A stretch of DNA of 64,000 nucleotides from Streptomyces sp. NBC_01275. Lineage in GTDB: Bacteria > Actinomycetota > Actinomycetes > Streptomycetales > Streptomycetaceae. The DNA is taken from the NCBI RefSeq assembly GCF_026340655.1, contig NZ_JAPEOZ010000001.1, forward strand, positions 7,936,001 through 8,000,000, given 5' to 3'. Made by a program: the position numbers and the translations under genes. Positions 42,430-49,877 of this stretch are shown here, in pieces. The notes beneath the pieces were generated by a model. The model saw nothing but the letters and a program-made list of their open reading frames with translations. It ran no database searches and was not told where the DNA came from. Each line of letters starts with the position of its first letter. Position 1 is the first letter of the stretch.

Positions 42430-43907
42430 TTCCATCCGGTTTCGGAGTAGAGGCGGCCGGTGCGAATTCCTTCGATGGCCACCCGGGTGTAGGGGACGAG
42501 GTCGTCGGGGAGCGCGGCCGGGTCCCAGAAACTCCACTGGGTGCACTTGTCCGGCTCGCGCAGTTCCGGTTCGCCGCTCCAGGTCCGGGCGCGGAAGAAC
42601 AGGCCCATGCGGGGCCGGTCCCCGGCCTTGTCGATGTGGTGGACGACGTGGACGAGTTCGACGTCCTGTCGCTCGATGTGCAGGCCGGCCTCCTCCTGTG
42701 CCTCCCTGATCAGGCAGGTGATGGCGCTCTCCTGCTCGCAGTGGCCGGCCAGGACGTGCCAGGTGGACGGCGCGAACGCGGAGTCGGGGTGGCGCAGCCC
42801 GAGCAGCACCGTCCCGTCGGGCCGCTCCAGGTAGAGGTGGACGCCGATGACGTTGAGGACCGTGCCGTGCGGCGAAGCTGGGCGGCGCTCCTCGTGCGAT
42901 GAGGGCCCGCTCTGCGGCGCGGTGCTGGCCGGGAGGCTGGCCGCGTGGCGCCATACGAGGTCGCTGGTGGTGTCTGCGATGCGCAGGCGGTGGAGGTCGT
43001 CGGGGGCGAACCAGGCCAGCATCACTCCTTCCGTCAGGCGAAGTTCGCGGGGATCACCGTTCCAGCGGCCGGCGTAGATGGCGATGGGCACGCTCCCGCC
43101 GGCGTCGTCGGAGGCGTACTCGGTTTCGAACGGGGTCAGGTCGGCGATGTCGAGGCCGGCTTCCTCGGCCAGTTCGCGCCGCACGGTGTGTTCCAGGGTG
43201 GCGTCCTGGGGCTCTCGGCCGCCGCCCAGCAGGGACCACATGCCCGGCTCCCAGATCCGGCCGGGGAAGTAGTCGCGCAGGTGGAGCAGGTACTCGCCGC
43301 GGTCGTTGTAGATCAGGGCGGAGGCATTGGCGGTCTGCGGTTCGGTCTCCGGCGTGAGCTTGAGCAGCTTCGCGCGCAGGGAGGGGGAGGTCACCCTGTC
43401 CACGGGCCGCCACTCGATGCCACCGACCTCTTCTTCCTGCAGCACCACCGGCGCCTCGGTCGCGGCGTGCAGGTGGAAGAGAAACCGGAGGTCGAAGTGC
43501 TGGTGGCCGGGTTCGCCTTTGCCCGGGTGGGCGTCGATGTCGTGGATGTCGATGTCGAACGGCACGGCCTCGTAGCCGGGCCACGGTGCCACGGCCTGGG
43601 GCGGGATCCCGGTCTCCTCGTGCAGCTCCCGCAGCGCTGCTGCTGCCAGGGACTCGTCGACGGGCTCGGTGTGTCCGCCGGGGGCGAGGACCTTCCCGCT
43701 CGCCAGGTGCAGCACGTGCAGGACGCGGCCGAGCGGGTCGACGACGATCGCGCCGCAGGTGACGTGCCCGGTGAAGGTGGAGCGGCTGGCGATGTCGGTG
43801 GGCCGGTCTAGGGCGTCCAGGAGGCCGCCGAGCTGCTCGCGCTCGTGAGGGTGGCGAGCGAGGTAGGTCTCGACGGTGGTGCGGATGTGGTCGTGCGACA
43901 ACGGCAT
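42426..43907 (-). CDS. three-domain Nudix hydrolase fusion
   Basis: 493 residues from ATG 43907. There are three consecutive Nudix domains. Domain 1 (about 25-165) has the box GGHTEPVDESLAAAALRELH followed by EETG. Domain 2 (about 180-325) has GGGREPQDATLEHTVRRELA followed by EEAG. Domain 3 (about 345-485) has AGHCEQESAITCLIREAQEE followed by AG. All three retain the REx2EE core. Nudix enzymes cleave nucleoside diphosphates linked to another group. Nothing shows the substrate, and a triple fusion is uncommon. It lies 57 nt downstream of a two-domain Nudix gene and is coupled to a phosphotransferase relic. Confidence 0.85.
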   Translation of the reverse strand: MPLSHDHIRTTVETYLARHPHEREQLGGLLDALDRPTDIASRSTFTGHVTCGAIVVDPLGRVLHVLHLASGKVLAPGGHTEPVDESLAAAALRELHEETGIPPQAVAPWPGYEAVPFDIDIHDIDAHPGKGEPGHQHFDLRFLFHLHAATEAPVVLQEEEVGGIEWRPVDRVTSPSLRAKLLKLTPETEPQTANASALIYNDRGEYLLHLRDYFPGRIWEPGMWSLLGGGREPQDATLEHTVRRELAEEAGLDIADLTPFETEYASDDAGGSVPIAIYAGRWNGDPRELRLTEGVMLAWFAPDDLHRLRIADTTSDLVWRHAASLPASTAPQSGPSSHEERRPASPHGTVLNVIGVHLYLERPDGTVLLGLRHPDSAFAPSTWHVLAGHCEQESAITCLIREAQEEAGLHIERQDVELVHVVHHIDKAGDRPRMGLFFRARTWSGEPELREPDKCTQWSFWDPAALPDDLVPYTRVAIEGIRTGRLYSETGWK

Positions 43908-43964
43908 GGGGCTACCTCAGAGGTGCGTGGAGCGGGACGAGTCGAGGCGGGGTGGTCGTTCGTG

Positions 43965-45104
43965 TCAGCTCAGCCGCACCCCCTCCGGCGGGACTTCCTC
44001 GATGGCGGCGGCGCGAGCCGTGGGCAGGCGCCACCGCTTCCGGGCTGTCTCCGCGGCGAGCAGGGCTTGCCGCGCTCCGGGCGGGCCCCATCCCAGGAGA
44101 GCGGCTGTCTGGGCAGGGGTGGCGAGCAGGCGGGCGAAAGGGCGCCCGGTGGCGGGGTCGACGGTCGCAGGCCCGATGGCGGTGACCCGGGCGGCAAGGC
44201 GGAGCCGGGCGTTAGGCCCCACTCCGCCGTAGACCTCGCCGGTCTCGTCCAGCACCCAGCCCAGTCGTACCGGATCGGCCAGGGTGAGTTGGGCTTCCTC
44301 GGCGGCTTCGCGGTGCAGGGTGTCCTCGGGCGTCATGTCGGTCGTCTCCACGGTGCCGCCGGGCAGCATCGGCAGCGCGCCACGGGGGCCGGGGTCGGCC
44401 ACGAGGACGACCCGGCCGTCCGGGACGAAGCACCACGCCCAGGCTTGCTGCACGGGGAGCCGCTCGGGGACGGGGCCGCGGTTGAGAGGGCTGTCCCACA
44501 AAGGCCGGTAGCGGACGTGCACGTCGTGGCGGTCCAGCGCCGGGACGTCGAGGATGTGTCGGCCGTCGGCGAGTTGGGCGGTGGCCGTGTTCCCGAGCCG
44601 GGCACGGTAGGCGGCGAGCATGATCTGCCCGTCCACAGGGCGCAGCCGCTGTACCGCATCCCGGGTCTCCAGGAAGGCGAACTCGGACAGCTCCTCGCGC
44701 GGCAGGCGGATGGCCTCGACCTGGTCGGGGCAGAGGGTTCCCCCGTCGAAGACGAACCGGATCTCCCCGGGGAAGGGAGTGCCGGGCTGAATGTCGGGGT
44801 GGTGCGGGGAGAGGGAGTGGACGGCGAGCACGCCAGCCAGGGGCATGTTCGCCAGGCCCAGTTCCTCGGTGATCTCGCGGCGGCAAGTGACGTCCGGATG
44901 TTCGCCGGGTTCGACGACGCCTCCGGGCAGCAGCCACGAGCCGTCCTCGCGGTAGGTGGGGTGCACCAGCAGGACCCGGCCGACCTCGTCGGTGATGATC
45001 GCGGCGGCGCCGACCCATACTGCGTGCCGGGATGCGGCGTACTGTCCCGTGAACAGGGCGGCACGCGGTGTGACGTGATCCGAAGGGGAGACGGGAGAGG
45101 TCAC
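43965..45104 (-). CDS. two-domain Nudix protein
   Basis: 379 residues from GTG 45104, with GGAAGG about 9 nt upstream; the longer upstream frame is not protein-like. Domain 1 (about 30-160) has a full Nudix box, GGVVEPGEHPDVTCRREITE followed by ELG. Domain 2 (about 220-330) has GGTVETTDMTPEDTLHREAA followed by EEAQL, where the final Gly is replaced by Gln, so it may be less active. Context: downstream of a PIMT-like methyltransferase in the lanthipeptide locus. Substrate unknown. Confidence 0.8.
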   Translation of the reverse strand: MTSPVSPSDHVTPRAALFTGQYAASRHAVWVGAAAIITDEVGRVLLVHPTYREDGSWLLPGGVVEPGEHPDVTCRREITEELGLANMPLAGVLAVHSLSPHHPDIQPGTPFPGEIRFVFDGGTLCPDQVEAIRLPREELSEFAFLETRDAVQRLRPVDGQIMLAAYRARLGNTATAQLADGRHILDVPALDRHDVHVRYRPLWDSPLNRGPVPERLPVQQAWAWCFVPDGRVVLVADPGPRGALPMLPGGTVETTDMTPEDTLHREAAEEAQLTLADPVRLGWVLDETGEVYGGVGPNARLRLAARVTAIGPATVDPATGRPFARLLATPAQTAALLGWGPPGARQALLAAETARKRWRLPTARAAAIEEVPPEGVRLS

Positions 45105-45158
45105 GAAGCTCTGCCTTCCGAGACGGTGGACGGGCGAGTGCAGCGCGGGCGGGTGAGC

Positions 45159-45201
45159 GGTGATCAGGAGGCACCGCCGTTCATCGGGCGCTGCAGCTCC
45201 C
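45159..45201. repeat. 43-bp duplicated segment, copy 1
   Basis: This segment, starting ggtgatcagg, matches 46583-46625 at 37 of 43 positions by eye. The other copy is the 3' end of the ABC transporter gene, and this one lies over the 3' end of the methyltransferase gene. It looks like a recombination or duplication scar. Confidence 0.65.
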
Positions 45202-46476
45202 CGGGTTGGTGAGCAGGGAAGCGCTGCTGGGAACGATCGGCCAGTCCACGGTGATACGGGTGTGCTTCTTGGCGAACACGTGCGGTTCGTGGTCCGTGCC
45301 TGCCGGAGCACAGTCGGCTGTCGGGCGGGCGGTGATGAGGGGGCAGCGGGCGCCGCGGTGGTTGCGCTGCCAGTGCTCGACCTGCTCGGCCATCTCCTGC
45401 GCGGCGACGTGTCCTTGGGCGCCATGGCCGTGGACGACGAACCTGTACAGGCCCTTGCCATCGTCTCCATCGCCGATGCGCTCAGTGGCCAGCCGGGCGA
45501 GGGAGGCCCCGCGGACGATGGCGGCGCCGGGCCAATGCCGGGGCGGCGGGTTCAGGACCCCGTTGTCGCCGTCGGGGTCGACCTCCAGGCGGCAGAAGCC
45601 GGGCAGGGCGCCGGCGAGGTAGAGGGTGAGGGCGTCGAAGGGTTCCTGGCCGCCGACGGTGACGTGGGTGCGTGTCACGGTCGGCTTGCGGGTGAGGGCT
45701 GAGGCGAGTTGATCAACGGGCAGCGGGGTGCCGTCTTCCCAAGACAGGTGGACTCCGGTGCCGGGGACGGTGCGACGGTCCGTCTGCCAGGCGCCGTCGC
45801 CCTGCATGGCGACGAAGCCGCAGACGATGAGCGGCTCGTCGCTGTGCAGCGTCCCCTCATCTTTGGTGAAGCCGATGGCCCAGTGGTAGCCGTGCAGACG
45901 CAGCGGTGCGATGAGACGGCCGCCCTCGGCCAGGGCGCCGATCCAGGGCAGATCCCAGGTGTCGACGGTGACCACGATGGCGTCGAATCCGCCGTCCGGA
46001 ACCACACCGGCGGGCAGGTGCTCGGCGTCCGCAGTGACCACGCGGACGCGGTAGTACCCGGCCTCGGTGAGGAAGCGGGCGGCCCTCTCGGAGACGGCAG
46101 GGTCGATCTCGAGGGTGGTGACGAGCCCGGCCGGGCCGACGAGTTCGGCCATGAGGGCGGCGTTGTAGCCCCCGGAGCCAATCTCCAGGACACGGTGGCC
46201 AGGCCGAATGCGAGCGGCTTCGAGCATGTCGGCCTGTAGCCACGGTGCGGAAACGGAGCTGATCACCCGGCCGTCGGGCGCGTGGCGGGTGGGGATGATG
46301 TCGTTGGCGTACGCCGCTTCCACAGCGACGTCGGGAGCGAAGACGTGCCGGGGCACGGTGCGGAAGGCGCGCTCGACAGCGGCGGTGCGGATGTGGTTGT
46401 CGGCGCGGAGCTGCTCGACGAGCTGGTGGCGAAGCTCGCTCACGTCGCTGACTTCCGTAGCCGGTGGAGTCGTCAC
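45181..46476 (-). CDS. PIMT-like methyltransferase of the FxLD lanthipeptide system (second copy)
   Basis: 431 residues from GTG 46476, with GGAAGGA upstream. The fold is that of protein L-isoaspartate O-methyltransferase: VPRHVFAPDVAVEAAYANDI, SSVSAPWLQADML, motif I VLEIGSGGYNAALMAELVG and TLEIDPAVSERA. The C-terminal region specific to the FxLD-system family follows (HVTVGGQEPFDALTLYLAGA and KHTRITVDWP). It lacks the N-terminal elimination domain of its paralogue at 49878-51923. The last about 16 residues after VDWP lie in a duplicated segment and are probably not native. Expected action: methylation of an Asp carboxylate in the lanthipeptide or its leader. Confidence 0.82.
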   Translation of the reverse strand: MTTPPATEVSDVSELRHQLVEQLRADNHIRTAAVERAFRTVPRHVFAPDVAVEAAYANDIIPTRHAPDGRVISSVSAPWLQADMLEAARIRPGHRVLEIGSGGYNAALMAELVGPAGLVTTLEIDPAVSERAARFLTEAGYYRVRVVTADAEHLPAGVVPDGGFDAIVVTVDTWDLPWIGALAEGGRLIAPLRLHGYHWAIGFTKDEGTLHSDEPLIVCGFVAMQGDGAWQTDRRTVPGTGVHLSWEDGTPLPVDQLASALTRKPTVTRTHVTVGGQEPFDALTLYLAGALPGFCRLEVDPDGDNGVLNPPPRHWPGAAIVRGASLARLATERIGDGDDGKGLYRFVVHGHGAQGHVAAQEMAEQVEHWQRNHRGARCPLITARPTADCAPAGTDHEPHVFAKKHTRITVDWPIVPSSASLLTNPGSCSAR

Positions 46477-46582
46477 GGCATTCCTTCCAGGGCTAGTTGG
46501 GCGGGTTCGGACGTGGAGCGGAGGGAGCATCGGGAGCGGCCCTGTGTCTCTGCCTGGCAGAACGGTGGCCTCGCGCGGGCCG

Positions 46583-46625
46583 GGTGATCAGGGGGTGTCG
46601 CCGCTCATCCGGCGCTGCAGCTCCC
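46583..46625. repeat. 43-bp duplicated segment, copy 2
   Basis: Covers the end of the ABC transporter gene (encoding ELQRRMSGDTP and its stop). It is matched by 45159-45201, where the corresponding frame would read ELQRPMNGGAS. Confidence 0.65.
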
Positions 46626-48528
46626 ACAGGGTCCGGAAGAGACCTGGCTCCTGGGTGAGCTGGGCGTAGGTGCCCTCCTGGACGATCCGCCCTTCGTCCA
46701 GGACCACGATCCGGTCGGCGACGGCCACGTTGGTGAGGCGGTGCGTGATCAGCAGGATGGCGCGGTCCTTGGCCAGTTCGCGCAGGCCGGCGAAGATCCG
46801 GTGCTCTGCGCGGGCGTCGAGGGCGGCCGTGGGTTCATCCATCACCAGCAGCGCCGCCTGCCGGTGGAACGCGCGAGTGAGGACTAGGCGCTGCCACTGC
46901 CCGCCGGAGAGCTGCTGTCCGCCGAACCACTCGCTGGTCAGGAGGGTGTTCAGGCCGGAGCGGAGGCTCGGCAGCATCTCCGCGGCGCCGGACGCCTCGC
47001 AGGCGGCTAGCAGGGCCGCGTCGCTGGTGTCGCCCTGCCCGAACGTGATGTTGTCGCGCATCGTCAGCGGCAGGTACGTGAACTTCTGCGGGACTAGCGC
47101 GACGTGCTCCCACGACCCCCACGGGTGCAGGTCCGCGGTGGAGGCGTGGTCCCAGGCCACGTCGCCCTCGGTGGGCAGCAGCAGTCCGCACAGCAGGCGC
47201 GAGAGGGTTGTCTTGCCGGAGCCGTTCTCCCCGACGAGCGCCACGATCTCCCCGCGTCGCACGTGCAGGGAGACGTTGCTCAGGCTGTCCTTGGGGGCGC
47301 CGTCGTAGCGGTAGGTGACGTCTCGGACCTCGAAGCGCTCCGGGGCCGTGGTCACGGGCGCGGTGCCGCGGGAGTCGGTCATGGCCTGGCCGTGGGCGTT
47401 GTCGAGGAAGTTCTGCCAGTCCTGTACGTACCAGCCGGTGCGCACCAGGCGGGCCCCGCCGTTGATGATGCCGCGCACTGAGCCGGTGGCGGTCTGGAGA
47501 GCGAATACGGCGCCGCCGCCGGCCGCCAGGCTCATCCGCCCGGAGGCCAGGAGCCACAGCAGCGCCGCCCACACCGCGGTCGAGGCGATCCCGCCGGCCA
47601 CTGCTCCGGCCAGTCCCATCCAGGCACCGGTGTTCGCGGCTTGGCGTTCGGCGGCGTTGACCGAGGCGGCCAGCCGCCGGTACCGGCCGATCAGGAAAGG
47701 GCCGGCCAGGCAGGCGCGCATCTCCTCACTGGACTCCTGATAGGCCATGTGCCAGCGCAGCTTGCCCAGCATCCGGCGTCGCCCGGAGGTCTCCAGCCCG
47801 GCGAGGTAGATCACGCGGGCGGAGCGGACGTAGGCGGCGGCCTGCGGCAGGCAGGCGAAGAAGAGCAGGGGAAGGAGCAGGGGGTGCAGGACGGTCAGGA
47901 CGGTGGCGCCTGCCGCGAGCGTGGCGGTGGCCGCGAGGACGTCCTGCGCTTCTTCGACGAGATCGGGGGTGACCTGGGCGCCGCGGTCAGCGATGTCGTA
48001 GGCGTCGTTGTAGCCGGGCTTGTTGTTGGCGGCCAGTTCCGCGCCGAGCGCGGCCTCGATCATCGTCAGCTCCGCTGCCCGGCCGAGCACCGGGCGCAGA
48101 CGGCCGGTCAGCCAGACGACGGTGATGCCCAGCAGGGTGCGCAGGCCGGTGGCGGCGGCGATCACGGCCAGCTGCGGGGCGGCGTCCCACAGCCGCTCAG
48201 TGATGTCGCCCGAGGAGATCAGCGCGGTGATCGTGCCCGTGACGGCCAGGAGGCTGAGGGCAGCGAGGAGGCCGGTCCCGATCTGGCACACCAGCAGGCC
48301 GATGGTCGCGCCGCGGTCCACGCGCCAGGCCATCTGCACCGAGCGTCGCACGAGCGAGGGAAGGCGCCGCGCCATGGTGCGGGAGGTCAGCAGGGAGCCG
48401 GCCTGGAGCCTCGACTCGTCGCGGTAGAGGTATTCCTCCTCTCGAACACCGGCCTCCTGCGGTTCGTCGTCCGGCGCGGTCTTCTTGGGCGGTTGCGGCG
48501 GCTGGTCCTGCGTAATGGCCGAGGTCAT
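46588..48528 (-). CDS. ABC transporter, fused permease and ATPase (lanthipeptide exporter candidate)
   Basis: 646 residues from ATG 48528 (GGGGGAA upstream). After a charged N-terminus, about six membrane helices span residues 65-340. The ATPase domain has Walker A GENGSGKTTLSRLLCG, signature LSGGQWQRLVLTR, Walker B ALLVMDEPTAALD and the switch His in LLITHRL. It is a half-transporter of the exporter class that would act as a homodimer. There is no C39 peptidase domain, so leader removal must be done by another enzyme. A 232-nt gap with a large inverted repeat separates it from the upstream gene. Confidence 0.88.
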   Translation of the reverse strand: MTSAITQDQPPQPPKKTAPDDEPQEAGVREEEYLYRDESRLQAGSLLTSRTMARRLPSLVRRSVQMAWRVDRGATIGLLVCQIGTGLLAALSLLAVTGTITALISSGDITERLWDAAPQLAVIAAATGLRTLLGITVVWLTGRLRPVLGRAAELTMIEAALGAELAANNKPGYNDAYDIADRGAQVTPDLVEEAQDVLAATATLAAGATVLTVLHPLLLPLLFFACLPQAAAYVRSARVIYLAGLETSGRRRMLGKLRWHMAYQESSEEMRACLAGPFLIGRYRRLAASVNAAERQAANTGAWMGLAGAVAGGIASTAVWAALLWLLASGRMSLAAGGGAVFALQTATGSVRGIINGGARLVRTGWYVQDWQNFLDNAHGQAMTDSRGTAPVTTAPERFEVRDVTYRYDGAPKDSLSNVSLHVRRGEIVALVGENGSGKTTLSRLLCGLLLPTEGDVAWDHASTADLHPWGSWEHVALVPQKFTYLPLTMRDNITFGQGDTSDAALLAACEASGAAEMLPSLRSGLNTLLTSEWFGGQQLSGGQWQRLVLTRAFHRQAALLVMDEPTAALDARAEHRIFAGLRELAKDRAILLITHRLTNVAVADRIVVLDEGRIVQEGTYAQLTQEPGLFRTLWELQRRMSGDTP

Positions 48529-48623
48529 CGTTCCCCCTAGGACGGTCGCTGCGGCAGAGTCGTGAGGTCTAACGACACGGCTGCCATATCGAACACACGT
48601 CATTCGGTCGTGCTGGGGAGCCC

Positions 48624-48700
48624 GCTATTTCCTGCGTCAGGGAACCCCGCGGGCGCGGGATCCCTGGTCTGGCTTGGAGCGGCTGCGGGCAGGAAATGGC
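48624..48700. promoter_or_regulatory. nested inverted repeat upstream of ABC gene
   Basis: Outer arms gctatttcctgc (48624-48635) and gcaggaaatggc (48689-48700) enclose an inner pair cagggaaccccgc / gcgggatccctg (48638-48666). The structure lies in the 232-nt gap between two lanthipeptide genes. It may terminate or attenuate the upstream transcript, or be an operator for the exporter. Confidence 0.5.
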
Positions 48701-48760
48701 CGAAACGCCGACACCGCCAAACAGCGTGGGCAGCACGGGGGCATCCCGGGTCGTCCCCTC

Positions 48761-49873
48761 TTAGCTGGGATCTGGTTCGGCCTGCAGCAGCTTTGCCAGT
48801 TCTGTCTCGGCGTGGCCGACCGCGCCCGTCAGAGCCTCATGGTGGTGGGCGGACAGGACGCCGGATCCCAGTCCGGCCGCGGTGATCACCGCGTTGAGCG
48901 CGTCTGTCGCCCCGTCGTCCAGTGCGGACGCGGCGACGGGGTGGTGCAGTGCGTCTCGTGCGGCGTAGGCGTCGAGTCGGGCGACGCTGACGAGGGAGTC
49001 GAGTATGGGGGCGGCATGTCGTCCGGTGCGATCCAATTCCAGGGCTGACAGGCCCGTCCGGGTCTGGAAGGCGGCGGTCGGCGGATCGGGGTGGGCAAGG
49101 AGCTGGACGGCCTCATCAAGGGTGCGGTCGAGGTCGGGTTCAGGGACGGGGGTGTCTACGGGCCGGCAGTGGGCGTGCAGGAGGAGGGCGATGGCTCTCT
49201 CCCAAGGCTCCGTGGGCTGGGTGGTGTCGATCAGGTCGCGGGCCTGTTGGTCCAGGCCCTGCTCCATCAGGGCCATGATCTTGATCTGGCGGCCGTCGAG
49301 GAGCCGGTTGCCGATGCCGCGGTGCTGGGTCATGGCGTCGGCGGCCTCGGTCCACCGGCCGATGCGGGCGAGGGCGCGGGCGCCGTCCACGAGGAGGGTG
49401 ACGTACAGCTCCTGGCACACCGTGCGGTGATCCTCGTCCGTGCCGGTCAGGGTCGAGAGGTCGACGGTCCGGCCGTCGATCTCGGTCTTCTCCCGCTGCC
49501 GCGCGGCGTGGTTGAGGCGGACCAGCAGGTCGTAGGCGGCCTCGCCCTGGCCGTCGCGGGTCAGCAGCCGGGAGAGGTTGACCAGCGGCATCAGCGACAT
49601 GACGGCGATCGGTCCGCTCAGGCGTCCGGCGTTGGCGAAGACCTGGTGCTGGCGCCAGCACAGGTCGGCGGCCAGGTCGGGCAGGCCGACGTCGGAGGCG
49701 ATGAGCGCGGCGTAGTTGAGGACCCCGCAGGCGCGGGCCACCAGGTCGTGGTGGCTCGCACCTGCGGGCGCGACGGTCAGCCCGGTGAGGTGGTTGATGC
49801 GCTCCTCCAAGGAGAGAGCGGGCGCCTTGGTGCGGCGGACCAGGGGGATGCGGCTGGCTATCGCGGGGATCAT
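48761..49873 (-). CDS. helical-repeat protein of the lanthipeptide locus, unknown
   Basis: 370 residues from ATG 49873. Helix-rich throughout: LSLEERINHLTGLTVAPAGA, LNYAALIASDVGLPDLAADL, AVMSLMPLVNLSRLL, ALARIGRWTEAADAMTQHRG. This reads like a TPR-type alpha-solenoid of the kind that follows XRE domains in Streptomyces regulators, but no HTH is present. It starts 4 nt after the methyltransferase gene, so it is co-translated. Protein-protein scaffolding is plausible; no enzymatic motif is seen. Confidence 0.65.
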   Translation of the reverse strand: MIPAIASRIPLVRRTKAPALSLEERINHLTGLTVAPAGASHHDLVARACGVLNYAALIASDVGLPDLAADLCWRQHQVFANAGRLSGPIAVMSLMPLVNLSRLLTRDGQGEAAYDLLVRLNHAARQREKTEIDGRTVDLSTLTGTDEDHRTVCQELYVTLLVDGARALARIGRWTEAADAMTQHRGIGNRLLDGRQIKIMALMEQGLDQQARDLIDTTQPTEPWERAIALLLHAHCRPVDTPVPEPDLDRTLDEAVQLLAHPDPPTAAFQTRTGLSALELDRTGRHAAPILDSLVSVARLDAYAARDALHHPVAASALDDGATDALNAVITAAGLGSGVLSAHHHEALTGAVGHAETELAKLLQAEPDPS

Positions 49874-49877
49874 CGGC

